64,000 bases of DNA from NCBI GenBank assembly GCA_023525715.1, contig CM042016.1, positions 83,016,882 to 83,080,881 on the forward strand. Direction: 5' to 3'. Source of the DNA: Cichorium intybus (Eukaryota; Streptophyta; Magnoliopsida; Asterales; Asteraceae). Shown one piece after another: positions 12,209-24,600 of this stretch; positions within the stretch are counted from its first letter, which is position 1, and every line of letters begins with the position of its first letter. Position numbers and translations under genes: made by a program. The notes beneath the pieces were generated by a model. It was not told where the DNA came from, made no database searches, and saw only the letters and a list, made by a program, of their open reading frames with translations.

Positions 12209-12349
12209 TCAAAAATATTTTACAAAAATTAATAAAATGGTTTAAAAAGAATAAAAGAAATAAAGAAGTTAATAATAAAAAGATCATATTGACAAAAGAA
12301 GATTATATAAATAATGATACCTTAGATCAATTATTTGAAAGTAATAGTT

Positions 12350-12855
12350 ATGACTAATAAATTACAACTAACTAATAGATATAATAAACAAATACTCCCT
12401 CCGTCCCAAAATGATAGTCCAGTTTCTCATTTTCAAAGTCAAAGCTTGTCAAGTTTGACCGTAAATATATTTTTTTGTGCTATATAATATTAGATGAAAA
12501 CTATACCAATAAAAACACATTAACAACACAAATCCATTCATATATTTTGTATCAATTATTATATAATAACAACGAAAATATTGATGGTCAAAGTTGACAA
12601 GCTTTGACTTTGAAAATGAGAAAATGGACTATCATTTTGGGACGGATGGAGTAATTAACATGATTCAAGATATTCTAGAAGAAATAAATGAAACCCAATT
12701 AGGAATAGCACATTTGAAAACAACGTATACAAAATATAGAATTTGGATTTGATAATTTAAAAACTATAACTAAATGTTTAAATTCACAACAAAATAGATT
12801 AGCCAAATTATATCTTAAACTAAAAGAAGAACGATCAAAACTAAATATAATATAG
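12350..12855 (+). pseudogene. Endogenous caulimovirid virion-associated-protein-like ORF, broken by a MITE
   Basis: ATG at 12350 overlaps the preceding stop. The frame enters a Stowaway MITE after 14 codons (12395-12651) and re-emerges from about 12654 to the TAG at 12853-12855, one base before the coat-protein ATG. A further frame change lies near 12735-12745. The residual product is Lys/Asn-rich and helical. Its place directly before the coat protein corresponds to ORF III (virion-associated protein, an oligomerising coiled coil) of caulimoviruses. Assignment is by position and helical character only. Confidence 0.55.
12395..12651. mobile_element. Stowaway (Tc1/mariner) MITE
   Basis: The 257-bp element has the hallmark terminus CTCCCTCCGTCCCAAAATGA and an inverted right end TCATTTTGGGACGGATGGAG, flanked by TA (12393-12394 and 12652-12653). 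The inverted arms extend inward (AGTCAAAGCTTGTCAA against TTGACAAGCTTTGACT). It is nested in the dead viral genome. Confidence 0.96.
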
Positions 12856-14230
12856 ATGGAAACACTTCAAGCACAAGTAGAGACACTAACTAAATTAATG
12901 GCAGCATTAGAAATACCTGAAGAAGTAAATGATGAAAATATAGAAAACGACGTCGATGTAGTATACGATTTTCTATCCGACGAGGAAAACCCATATAACA
13001 ACCCTTATACCAATTTTGGAATAAAACAAAATAAATCATATGTAGAAGATGATTATCAAAGTCAATATATATATATATATGGACCACCATCTTTAGAAGA
13101 AAACTTTTTATATAGACAATGAATGATTAAAAATAAGCAAAATAAATGGGAAAAAGTACTGCCACAATATATACCAAAATTATTTATCACAACAACACCC
13201 TTAGATATTCTTTCTATTGATTGTGAAATAGATCCAGAAACAAAAATACAAGATTGGGGCAATAAAAATGGGTATACAAATTCAATTAACCGACGAACTT
13301 ATAAATTTACATCTAAGAAATTTTCTAAGCTATATTTTGCATAAAACACAAGGAAATGTCTATCGCTTTCTTTCATCCTTAGACGAAGACGAAAAATCTA
13401 GAATAGCAACCACCGATGCAATGGAAACTTTTAAAAAAATATTTGATAAAATTCTCCAAGAATTTGTAGGAAAAAAGGTAGAAGATGATGAATCAAAAGA
13501 AGCCTTTAGAAATAAAGCATTATGGCATTTAACAAACTTAAGAATATGTAATGTGTGTTATTTAGATTCATTTATGTGTGAATTTTCAGAACAATATTAT
13601 CTTTTAGATCCACCAAAACAACAAATAGCATTAGATATGTTCTATAAAAAATTACCATCTACTGTTTGCCTGAGTGTATTAAAACATTTTAACGAAATTT
13701 TACAAGAGGGTAAAATAGCATAAACTTTAGGAGCTAGAATAAATGTTTTAAAAGCATGGATGCAAAATAAATGCCTTAAACAAAAAGTTAAAATTGATGC
13801 AAAAATTGATTTATGGTGTAATAACCAATCTAATCAAATTGGTCAATATGGTTGTAGAACTAGCAAACGAAAAAGAAAAAAGAAAGTTTGGAAAAACGAA
13901 TCATATAAACCAAAATACAAACAATATTATAAGAAAGGAGAAAGAAAATATTTTAGAAACTGAAAACAATATAGATAAAAATATAAAACAAACCCAAAAT
14001 ATTGTCCATCTAAGAAAAAAGATTGTAAATACTGGTTATGTCAACAAGAAGGACATAAAGCTTATGAATGTCCAACAAAAAATAAAAGACACGTGAAACA
14101 AATATATCAAAAAATCGCTTATGATTTAGGTTACGAACCAATTGAAGATTCAGATATAGATTCAGATATTGATATATATGCATATACTACCGATTCTAAT
14201 ACTGAATCTGATACTGATAATAATGAATGA
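12856..14230 (+). pseudogene. Endogenous caulimovirid coat protein, broken
   Basis: The gene starts at ATG 12856 with an acidic N-terminal part. The core near 13520-13720 has the Cys-containing Asp-Ser-Phe block typical of the caulimovirid capsid, followed by a Lys/Arg-rich stretch (13860-13960). A zinc-knuckle-like segment lies near 14018-14080. It keeps the second Cys, the His and the last Cys, but has Tyr where the first knuckle Cys is expected. A Ser/Asp-rich acidic tail ends at TGA 14228-14230. There are in-frame stops at 13120, 13721, about 13961 and about 13973, and a frame change between about 13250 and 13340. It cannot make capsid. Confidence 0.8.
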
Positions 14231-16263
14231 GTAAAGAAAAAACCTAAAATTAACCCTAACAGTACATTTATAACAACTACAATACATAATAATAAAGTAA
14301 TTGCATACATTGATACAGGTGCAACATTATGTTTTGGAAAAAAATAATATTCTAACAAAATGGGAAAAACTAAAAATACCTATTAAAATCACTATTGCTG
14401 ATAAATCTATACATAACATCTGGTATGTAGGAAGAAATATTAATGTTATTATTGCAAAAATTCCCTTTATTACACCAACCATATATCAACATGATTATGG
14501 TATAGATCTTGTTATTGGAAATAATTTTCTAAAACTATATCAGCCTTTTGTTCAAACAAACGAATATATAAGTGCTAAACATCCATCTAAAGGAATTATA
14601 AAAACTCCTATAATTAAACAATACGATCTTATTAAAATAATAAAAAAAGAAGTTGGTGTTCAATTACGAATACTATTAACACTAACAAAAGATATTGCAG
14701 AAAAACAATTAGAAGAAGGATGTAGTGAAAATCCCTTAGATCAATTGAAAAATACCAATGATCAAGAGATTATAATATTACTAAAAGATCCTAAAGCAGA
14801 AATCAATGTGCCTAATAAAATATCATATACTATAAAAGATGTAAATGAGTTTAAAACCAAATGTAGTCAACTTTTAGAAAAAGGAATTATAAGAGAAAGT
14901 ACGAGTCCGCACTCTGCACCAGCCTTCAATGTAGAAAATAATAATTAAATAAAACGAGAAAAAGAAAAATGGTTATTAATTACAAAAGGATGAATGATGC
15001 TACAGTTGGAGATTCATATAAAGTACCAAGAAAAGAATATATTTTAGAAAAACTAAAAGGAAATACACATTTTAGTGCATTTGATGCAAAATCGAGATAT
15101 TGGCAACTACGACTACATGAAAATACAAAACCACTAACAACGTTTTCATGTCCACCTCAGAAACATTATGAATGGAGCGTTTTACAATTTGGTCTTAAAC
15201 AAGCACCGACTATATATCAAAGGTTTATGGATTCAACTTTAAATGGTTTGGATCAAATATGTCTTGCATATATTGATGATATTATTGTTTTTACAAACGG
15301 AAATGAACAATTACACCTTGAAGCGGTTATTAAAGTTTTACAAAGAATTAAAGAAAAAGGTTTAGTTTTATCGAAAAAGAAATCTAAACTTTTAAAACTA
15401 GAGTTGAATATTTAGGATTAAAAATTGAAGAAAATAGAAAACTTTCTTTAACAGATAATGTTCGAGAAAAGTTGTATCTTTTCCCTGATAAATTAGAAAA
15501 TCGAAAACAAATACAACGTTTTCTTGGTTGTTTAAACTATATTGCAGAACAAGGCTTTCTAAAAATTTTAGCAAATGAAAGAAGAATTTTACAAAAAAAA
15601 ATATCAGAAAAAACACCATGGTCATGGACCAATCAAGATACCATTTTAGTAAAAAATATCAAGCAAAAAATTCATGTACTACCAACTTTATACAATCTGC
15701 AACTGGAAAACTTTTTAATAGTCGAAACGGATGCATCAATGGATACATGGGTCGGATGCCTAAAAGCAATTATAGATGGTAAAGTATTATTGGGTCTAGA
15801 TAATGAGGGAAACCCTTCATCTAACCCAACAAAAGTAAACAGTGATACAAATGTATCATCGAAAGTAAACAGTGATACAAACGTATCATCAAAATTAAAC
15901 AGTGATACAATGTACCATCAGAAGTACTAAAAACTGATAAATATGTGAAAATACTATGTAAGTATGTATCGGGAATGTTTTCCCAAACCGAACAAAATTA
16001 TAGTACACACGAACGCGAAACATTGGCATGTTGAAAAACTTTAAGAAATGGAAGATCGAGCTTTTACAAACAAGATTTGAACTCCGAACAGATTCAAAAT
16101 ATCTGTTAGTATTTTGGAGATACAAACTACAAGAAGATTATTGTCGAGGGAGACTAATCCGTTGGCAGTTACAATTACATCAATTTCATCATTATCTCAG
16201 GTACACAAAAAGCGAAAACAATCACATAGCAGACACATTGACAAGAGAATGGAAGCCATCATG
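14227..16263 (+). pseudogene. Endogenous caulimovirid polymerase (protease, reverse transcriptase, RNase H), broken
   Basis: The domain order is that of caulimovirid ORF V. An aspartic protease with Asp-Thr-Gly-Ala is at 14312-14323. The reverse transcriptase has a conserved Ser-Ala-Pro-Ala-Phe block near 14910 and the catalytic Tyr-Ile-Asp-Asp at 15269-15280. RNase H has Thr-Asp-Ser near 16090 and a final Ala-Asp-Thr-Leu-Thr-Arg block near 16230-16255. Frames change just after the protease motif (an A run near 14340), at 14945-14970, near 15400, within the tandem repeat at about 15910 and near 16035, and a TAA occurs at 14946-14948. The ATG at 14227 overlaps the coat-protein stop but its frame ends after six codons. 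No functional enzyme is possible. Confidence 0.88.
15832..15920 (+). repeat. 30-bp tandem triplication between reverse transcriptase and RNase H
   Basis: Three consecutive units begin AAAGTAAACAGTGATACAAA (15832-15861, 15862-15891, 15892-15920). They encode a ten-residue repeat rich in Ser, Asn, Val and Thr. The third unit has lost one base and shifts the frame. The position is the connection between polymerase domains. Confidence 0.93.
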
Positions 16264-17631
16264 AAGCAAATACAGCACCAGCTAAAACAAAAGCAGGAGC
16301 AGAAAGCAACCATGATAAAGCAACTAGAAATAATCAAGAAAGAAGAAAAACAACTTCTACAAACACTACAAATATTATCATCACATTTCACTCCGGTCAA
16401 AGAAGAAGCAGAAAAATCAACAGGCAGCTTTACAATCCCGACTGCACCAGAAATCCAACAAATTTCATTAGATGATACCAGTAAACAGCAAGAAAAGCCA
16501 TCATCATCAAAATGCAACTCTCAAGAATCTTTCAAAATCCATTAACAACCAAGTAATGCTGAAACAAAAAAGTGGTACATTATTTTTAATGGACCACATA
16601 AAGGAATCTATAACGATTGAGGAATCGTAAATTCTCATATCGTTGGAAAAGATGCCACACACAAAAGTTACAAGTCAAAAATCGAAGCAGAAACAGCATT
16701 CAGAGAAGCATACAAAACAATTACTATTGAAGCCATCCAAAAATCCTCGAAAACAATCCTTTTGGGAACACCTCCGAAAACAGCTCCACAACCACAATCA
16801 TTAAATCAACTGCATGGAGCCAAAGCAGCCTTAGAAGCCATACCATCGACAAAAGCAAAGGAACTAATGAAGAAGCCAACAACTGAAAAATTTGCAAAAT
16901 TATGGGACAACCTAGTCTCATACACAGAAATTCATTCATTAATGGCTTTTATCTAGTAATAAGAAGGTCAGGCCCAAAAGCAGTCTTTCTAGACAACCTT
17001 ACAGACCCAATGACTCTATGGGAGTATTTCATACATGGATTCATTGACACGATCTATCTAAATGGAACAAATTTACAATGCATCAGCGAATTCCCAACCA
17101 CCTTTCAAGCAATTATCCGCAATTACAAAACACGTTTTGCAAAAGAACATGATTTATTCATCAAATTATATTCAAGTTATCCATTCTTCGACAAAGATTC
17201 TCAGCTATTAGTTCCAAGTATCACATTTGCATATATGGGAATTAGCAACGGATCAAAACCAACTAAAGATGAATTACCACGCGAAACTCCATCAGAAAAT
17301 CACTTAATTTTTGCATTAGCAGGTGTCTATTTAGCCTCTTCCAGGATAGGAAAATGCAAAGATCAGAAATCACAAGTTCGAATAAATTATTGCAGCAAGA
17401 CGTTCTTAATGTATTCAGCAACTGACACCGAAATATCAACTGAAAAAAGGAATGCAGGCAATAGAAAGATTTGAAGAACCATTTGAAAATTTTTCTCATC
17501 ATCTTGCTGATTTACCCGCAGAAATAAAGAAAAAACTGTGTAAACATGTTTTGAATAGACCACGTCACCAATGCACTTACTACGATGAAAACAAAGAAGA
17601 AACTCCATTCATGGAAATGATGGAAGAGTAA
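16261..17631 (+). pseudogene. Endogenous caulimovirid transactivator/viroplasmin (ORF VI), broken
   Basis: ATG at 16261 overlaps the polymerase stop (ATGA). After a Gln/Lys-rich coiled-coil N terminus comes a Trp-Tyr-Ile-Ile-Phe-Asn-Gly motif (about 16573-16593) with the downstream Lys-Ser-Lys...Glu-Ala-Glu pattern of the caulimovirus viroplasmin domain, an RNase-H-like fold. The rest resembles the transactivator that lets ribosomes reinitiate on polycistronic viral RNA and builds inclusion bodies. In-frame stops occur at 16543 and near 16618, with frame changes near 16905-16950 and 17410-17460. The gene ends at TAA 17629-17631, just before the promoter copy. Confidence 0.82.
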
Positions 17632-17694
17632 CCAACAATGACGTAAAGGATTCACCGAAAAGTACTCAATAATCGAAGACAACAGTTTATTCAC

Positions 17695-18150
17695 TGTGGT
17701 GAGGATTTGGGATTTGACAAAAGAATATTTGGTGACCCCTCCCTCATCATCTTCATCATTATGTAATATTTTATTTTTGTCTTTTTTGTAAGTGCTAGAC
17801 ACAATTATGTAGTGTCTATTATTGTTATATAGTGTGTATTATTTTATAGACTCTAGAAGAGTCCCTAATGTACTATAAATAAGGCATTTGCCAAATGAAT
17901 AAGATGAGAGCTTGTTTGTGTGAATTTTTGAATGCTCTCAAAATTCTATCTGTTGACTTATAAATAGCAGAGTCTGGTATCCACGAGTAATCACAAGCAT
18001 ACATCGATAATCACATATAATCATCACGTAAGCATCAGTCAGGTACATCTCTTATAATCATGCCCGATTCAAAAGTTCAGATTCAAAATAATGCATATTA
18101 TTATGTTTTAAAACTATGAATACAACAAATCAAGCAACAAAAATCATCAC
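17695..18150 (+). promoter_or_regulatory. Downstream copy of pararetroviral promoter and leader
   Basis: This is the natural position of the 35S-type promoter, after the transactivator gene. Its native upstream sequence GTGGTGAGGATTTGGGATTT shows how the array centres were cut. A TATAAATA box lies at 17874-17881. The leader ends in ACACGC around 18150, close to where the array copies break, and host sequence follows. Confidence 0.85.
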
Positions 18151-18724
18151 AAACATGCACACGCGTCAAGCAACAAATCAGCCACCACTGCCGGAGCTGC
18201 TACATTCTCCCGCGTCGAGTTCTCCTACACCACCCACCACCGACCGGCAGCAGAAGTGGCGTCATGGTCACCGGCAAGCAATGGCTGCGTTTTTCTTGCA
18301 TCTGATTTGAAAACTTTGTCCTCACCCTCTAATCCACTGCCCCACCGGTAGCGTGTCTCCTTCCCCTTCAAACATCCGACGGTTCTTCTCCCTCTACAGC
18401 CTCTCTCTCTCTCTTCTCCACTCTCTCTCCTTCCACATTATCTCTGTCTCTCGATATATGCCTCTCGATATATGGTGTAACATGACAAGAAGAATGGGAA
18501 CAAAGGGATCGGGATAGATTGGAATTAGCGTAAGGTCTTGGATTAGAGCTCAACGGTGTGCGGGGTAAAAAAGAAAGTTAATCGCCTGGTTCCGATCAAC
18601 ATGGTGGATTTTGAAAGAATTGCATATCCCTCCCCCCACTATTGACTATTGACATAATTAGCCCCTAACTCAAAAAGCCTTGAATTTAAGGTTTTCAAAC
18701 TTGCCACATTTAGTCCCTATAAAG
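18151..18724. other. Host-like flank of the viral insertion; CT-rich tract
   Basis: Base composition rises sharply at the viral end (18180-18310 is GC-rich and reads open in one frame to 18310), followed by a (CT)n-rich stretch near 18400-18430. I recognise no protein; it may be a fragment of a gene or repeat. Confidence 0.4.
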
Positions 18725-18732
18725 TATAACCC

Positions 18733-19064
18733 TAGGGATGAGATCGGGTCCGGAACACGACCGAGAACCGAAGAACCGAGAACTGATTTGGTAGGAAACA
18801 AAGAACCGGGAACCGGATCAAATACCCTGGTTTCGGTTCCTACCGGTCCAGTTTTGGTTCCAATTCGGTTATACAAGGAAATGTGTGTGTTTAGTTCCGA
18901 AACCGGCCTGAACCGGATTAAGAACCCAAGAACCGAGAACCGATTTAGTAAGAAATGGAGAACCGAGAACCGTACTTATGGGACATAATCTAGGTCCGGT
19001 TCGGTCCGGGTCCAGGTCCAAGACCCGATTCGGGTCGGGTACAAGGTCCAGAATCTCATCCTTA
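18733..19064. mobile_element. hAT-like MITE
   Basis: The 332-bp element has inverted ends TAGGGATGAGAT and ATCTCATCCTTA, flanked by TATAACCC (18725-18732) and TATAACCT (19065-19072), a 7 of 8 match. The 8-bp duplication and TAGGG terminus suggest hAT. The interior is made of repeated AGAACCGAGAACCG-like and GGGTCCGG-like motifs on both strands. Confidence 0.75.
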
Positions 19065-19072
19065 TATAACCT

Positions 19073-19690
19073 ATAAAGTTCACATTTTAACATTTTGAAT
19101 TAACCCCTTTGGTCCCTCATTTAATTTATAATTCCTTTTTAAGTTATTTAATTATTTCTAAATTATTATTATTATTTATTTTATTTATTTATTTATTTAT
19201 TTATTAGCGTGTTCCCCTGCGAACAATTGATTCGAACCTAGTAAAATTTGCCCCTTCCAAATGCTATTGTACATTCTTCTAAACAGCAGGTTGCGAAAGT
19301 AAAGTATTTTATAAAGAATTTGATTATTATTGACCATAAGTCGTTGTTGAGGTGGAAGACATGAGTTTCCAGCAGTTTCGGGCCTGGATAGGCAAGGAGT
19401 CGGAGAGCACGGGCCCTGAGTAGGTTGCTTGTGTGTTTCTTTTTCATGCTTCCACGTAAGACTAATGTCGTTTTTGTATGATAAGATCAATTTTTGTGGG
19501 TATTTCCCTTTTGAATGGATTTATCGTCTTAATCGGTATATTATATTCAGTGTGTTTAACCGCGACATTTATAAGGCTTAATAATCGTTTAAACCGAGGA
19601 CGGAGTCGGTTTATCCATTGTTGGAATAGATACAGGCTTAATAGTCTTTTGAATGGTCTAAGTTGGTATGTAGGTCTACGTCCTTACGAT
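19073..19690. other. Intergenic, (ATTT)n tract, unassigned
   Basis: Contains an ATTT/TTTA microsatellite at about 19165-19205. The more complex part (19205-19690) has short open frames on both strands but no motif I can name. Confidence 0.45.
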
Positions 19691-19694
19691 CTTA

Positions 19695-19905
19695 GTCAAA
19701 CTCGGCCACCCTTTGTGTTGTGAATTCTAACTCGACTGGGATGACCGCTTCTAATATGTAGTTGAAGCTAAATGGCGTTTCATTTGTACCGTTTTGGACC
19801 ATAGCACACTTGATAATTCTTGCACCCATTTTCCTTCGTTGATTTTCAAATGCTTTTTCAGTCCGGCCACCATATTGGTTTGGTCCAACATCTCCAAAAA
19901 CATCC
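19695..19905 (-). pseudogene. Ty3-type retrotransposon integrase C-terminal remnant
   Basis: On the minus strand the translation holds a Glu-Thr-Pro-Phe-Ser...Glu-Ala-Val-Ile-Pro-Val-Glu motif followed by Thr-Gln-Arg-Val. This is the conserved end of the Ty3/gypsy integrase catalytic domain. Upstream motifs are garbled and no LTR is attached, so it is a relic. Confidence 0.7.
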
Positions 19906-19952
19906 ATAATAAGAGAGCTCTTTATTATTTTGTTGTTATGAAAAAACTTCAA

Positions 19953-20683
19953 ATAAAAAGCTAATATCCCCGAAGCTTTTTCAATTTGTTTTTGATGAGT
20001 TATATAAATAAGTCGTCAAACTTATAAAATTGAAAATATTTGGGACACACAACCATTGAAAAAAACGTGAAAGAAACTTGTTATTTAATAAACACCTTGA
20101 AAAGGACTTTGATTTAAAATACCCTCTGCTTATAGCTTTTTCAGATTTTAAATGCTTTTTTACTTCAAAAAATCTTTTAGAAAACTGCTAAAAATCTCAA
20201 ATTGTGTTATCCTCTTGGGCTTTGATGGATCACCCATTGAAATTCTCCGAAAACCCGTTGTCGCAACTCGCAACAAGTGCACATCTTTTGGTCACCCAAT
20301 TCCATTAAAATATTTCTAAGTTTGAGTTTTGATAAAAAATGGTGTTATGTTAAAAAGTATTTATTAAATAGGTGTAGATTTAAAAGTATTTATTAAATTG
20401 GATGTTTCTAAAATTTGACTTTTTTGAATTATTCAAATTTTTTTTTTTTTTTTTGTTTTTTTTTCCTATCTTTTTTTACCAAATAAGTGTGTTTTTTACT
20501 TTTTTTTTTTTAACCTTTTGTTGTTTTTAAATATTTTTTTTACTTTCAACAACGTATTAATCTTCTTATTTTCAACTCCATTAAACTAATAATACTCATT
20601 ATATAACTCTTACAATTTAGAAGGTTGCTGAACAGTAACTATACAATTTTATAAATTTATTTCAACAACTAAATCCAAAATTT
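19953..20683. other. AT-rich intergenic sequence with poly-T runs
   Basis: Long T-rich runs at 20440-20550. No gene or terminal repeat recognised. Confidence 0.5.
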
Positions 20684-20830
20684 ATCCGCACCTTAGCGGT
20701 AAGGCGTATTGACATCAAAGTACATGTCATTGCTTTGAATCCTACAAGCTTTATTTATTATGTAAGCGTGCTTTTTTACATGCCCCTTCAACTTTTTTTT
20801 TCCCACGTTTTTGTTTTATTTTTTTTTCAC
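20684..20830 (+). mobile_element. Possible tRNA-derived SINE
   Basis: An A-box-like TTAGCGGTAAGGCG (20693-20706) and a B-box-like GCTTTGAATCC (20732-20742) are spaced as in tRNA genes, followed by a T-rich tail. The boxes are degenerate and I did not find a target duplication. Confidence 0.4.
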
Positions 20831-21456
20831 AATTAGCTCTAATATTTCCTTTTTTGGTAATTAAACGATTTATTTGCTTTCATTAGTCTAATAGACTTAT
20901 TTTATTATTTAGTCAAATATTGAATTGCTTAAATTAGCTCTGATATTTTCTTTTTTTTTTCGGTAATTAAACGGTTTATTTGTTTTCAAATATACATTTA
21001 TTTAAAATGACTTATTTTTTTAGCTTTACTCTTTTTCTTATAATTTATCCAAAAAATTGTACAACTTTTTTTTTAATTTTTTAAAAACTCATTAAGGTTT
21101 TTCTATACAATTGGTTACGTCTTATTTAAAAATAAATTTTACACAATCGTCCAAATACTTTTTATAAATCTTTTCCGATTTTATTTTTTAAGTTTTTCGA
21201 AACTTAATATCTTTTATATATTTTTGTACTACTTTTATCTTTTACATATTTTTTACATTATTACAAAAATATCTTTTAACATAATTAAAACTTTATAACT
21301 TTTTTATATCTTTTATGCATACGTTTTAGAGAGTTTTTCCTTTTCACATATTTATTTTTATTTGTGATTTTAAAAAAGAAAAATTCTTTTGTGTAAATTT
21401 TCTTGTTAATTATGTTTTATCAAGTTATACATACTAAAATATTCAGGAACAAAATA
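20831..21456. other. T-rich intergenic sequence
   Basis: Very AT-rich and pyrimidine-rich, with a repeated motif (AGCTCTAATATTTCCTTTTT and a near copy at about 20935). No gene seen. Confidence 0.5.
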
Positions 21457-21486
21457 CCGCAACAACGCACGGAAATCCACCCCTAG
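21457..21486 (+). mobile_element. Helitron-like 3' terminus
   Basis: A GC-rich block with weak dyad symmetry (CCGC...GCACGG) precedes CTAG and T by about ten bases. It is comparable to 898-924 and 60935-60961. A 5' end was not found. Confidence 0.3.
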
Positions 21487-21693
21487 TTAATTAACATTTT
21501 TGAAGTTACACTTGTTTTGTCAAAAAATTAAATACCTCAAACTCCATATTCACATACTAAAAAAAATTAGATGCAAATAACAATACAACAAGTGTCCCCT
21601 TTATACGGTTCCTAATATTTCAATGGCACTTAGAATTAGAAATAAAATTAAATAATTTAGCACTCAGAGTTACAAATATCGAGACGTTTTACA

Positions 21694-24600
21694 CTATAGA
21701 ATAGCCGTTGTATGCTTTAGGGCCATTTGCTGCAATTTGGTGATCACGTGAGTCGCAGCTGAGTTTCTGGCTTCACAAATACTTTGCTGCACCCCACTCA
21801 CACCAGAACACTCGAAATCAGTTCCTTTCACACTTACGTTTGCCACAAACCCACCTACACAAAAATTCACCAACATTTTGTTTATATATTCACTTTAACT
21901 AAAAATTTCGTTTTTTTTTAACAATATATTCTTCTTTACCGATTTATGGAACAATGTATCAACTTTTTTAACAATTTATACAATTGACATGTTTCAACCG
22001 AGTTTAATAGATTCAGGGATAATGTTACAGTAACCCATCGAACTTTTCATTTTGCATATATTTGGTCCCTTAGGTTTTTTTCTTGCTCCTCAGGGAATTA
22101 AGGTTTCGAAAACCAGGCAATAGGAAAAAATCTGAATAATCTGAAAAAGTTCAGGGACTATTTAGATGCATTTTCAAAACGTTGTGGGGTACTATAGCAA
22201 ATTCTTTTGCTACAGTAACCCCGGGTGACCAATTAAACTCGGTTGTATAAATATTAAGCCCCTCGACAACAAGGGAAAAACTTAAGAGACCAAATAGATG
22301 CAAAATGAAAAGTTTGATGGGTTACTATAGCATTATCCCATTAAAATATTCCATATTTTGGTCCTAAAATGGAACTCCTTTGATAATTTGTAAATAAAAT
22401 AAAAAAATCACAGTGCAAAATAAAAAGGTAAATCTTAATATCTTACCATCGGATTGTAACGTGTGATACGTGGGCAACATCCAATTGTTTAATAGACAAA
22501 TATCATCCAACTCCTGCCGAAAATAAGACTTTGTTACGGTGTTTATTGAACATAAAAAGTAAATAATGGAAATTTTGTAAGAAGTTGGGACATTTTCCGT
22601 CATTTGCGTGACTTTTTCCATTAAGTCGTTTTTTTATTATTTTTTTTTTTTTGTATTAAGTCAAAACGAAACATGCGTATATAGCAAACTTGCCTCACAT
22701 GCTTTTCGTAATGTGAGTTGGGCTTGAGACAAGTTGTTTCCTAATAAGGGCAAGCTTCTATCAACTTCTTGAATTTTCATGTCATCTTGTTGACATATTT
22801 CATTGCAACAATCGATAACCGCTTCTAGCTTTAAACCCAAACAATCTCCAATCCCTATTAAAAGTTTAAAATAAATAAATGAATAAACGGTTTACTCACA
22901 AAAAATAATTTAAAGGATATATTCAGGAAAGTCCTTATATTTTGACCAGATATTTGATTAAGCCCTAATTGTTTTTTTTTATTCAATTAAGCCCAACATT
23001 TTGTTAGATGTTTACAATTTTGGATAGTAGCTGGTTATGCCGTTTTTATATTTTTACAACCGATGATGTTTATGGTCAAAATGTAAGGACTTAATTAAAT
23101 AAAAACTGAAAATTCAACTCTAAATTGTTAAAAGTGTCAAAATATAAGGACTTTATTAAATATTTCCTTTTTATATATAACTAAAATTGTAAACAATTAA
23201 CAAAATGTTGGGCTTAATTGAATAAATAAAAACAATTAGGGCTAAATCAATTCATTCAAAAGGAAGATTAAAATGGTGTACGTAGTTACGTACCACCACG
23301 CATGATTGCCTGAATCTTTTTATTACACAAAGTCAACTCGTGTTCGATATTGCGTTGTTGACTAGACTGCAAGGAAATAAATATCATCGACCTTTTCTAA
23401 ATAAAGTTCACGGCAAATATGAACATTTTGAAAGGAGTAAATGGTAAAAGTATAAAATGATACCAATTTTTGTCGTTTTTTTAAAAGAACACGAAGGGCG
23501 GCTTCTGATAATTCAGATCTTTTTGAATCCACTATCAATTGGAAGTCTTCAATGGGCTCAGATTTTGCCACGTCATGATTCACTATTAGTGTTGTATCTT
23601 GATTTGGTGAGACAATGCAAGACTTTTTTTCACCATCAACCTTTTCATCTTTTTTTTTGTTAACGATGGACATGTTCTTCATGTTCTTTTGATCGTTCTA
23701 GAAATTACCAAAACATTTACGTTTTATATGTAAATAATTGCAAATTGAATAGCAATGTACTATATGTAAAATGTACTTAATCTTTTGGGCAAATCTCATA
23801 AAAACCCAACGTATTATTATTCAATTCTTAAAAAAAAACACTATATTATATTTTAGTGCATTAAAATTTAAAACCCTTATATTTTTTGAAATGTCTAATT
23901 TAAGGTTTCAGATCCGTAAATCCTAGACAACCACAAATGCTAGGTAACCGACTCTTAAGGGTTTGATGGTTACAATCTATTAGATTAGACAATTTCAAAA
24001 AATTTAGGAGTTTTAACTTTTAACGCAGTAAAAATATAATATAGTGGTTTTTTAATGATTGGATTAAAATATGTTGGGTTTTTCTAAGATCAAAAAACTT
24101 AGAGTGGACAGTTCAAAAAATATAGGGGTTTTAATCTACTAAAAAATAATATAGTGGTCTTTTTAAGAATTTGATAAAAATATGTTCTAAGATTTTCCAT
24201 AATCTTTTACCCTTAGTAGCAACGTACTTACATTTCTTTACCAATAATAGCAATGTACTTTACCTTCTTTACCAATATGGACAATGTACTTTATTTTTTT
24301 ACACATAATAGCAACGTACTTTGTTTTTTACCTATAATAGCAACATACTTACATTTCGTTACCAATTTATTCATTATTATTGGTAACGAATATTACATCT
24401 ACATTGTTGTTATGTGTAAAGAAAATATAAGTAGGTTGCTACTATCAGTTTACAATGTAATTAAGTTGCTATTATGGATAAAAGAATGTAGGTACTTTAC
24501 ATTACCTATATAGGTAAAAAGAGTAAAGTACGTTGCTATTTCCTACAATTTGCCCCATGAATAGTTTAATAGCAGGGATATATTCAGGAAAGTCCTTATA

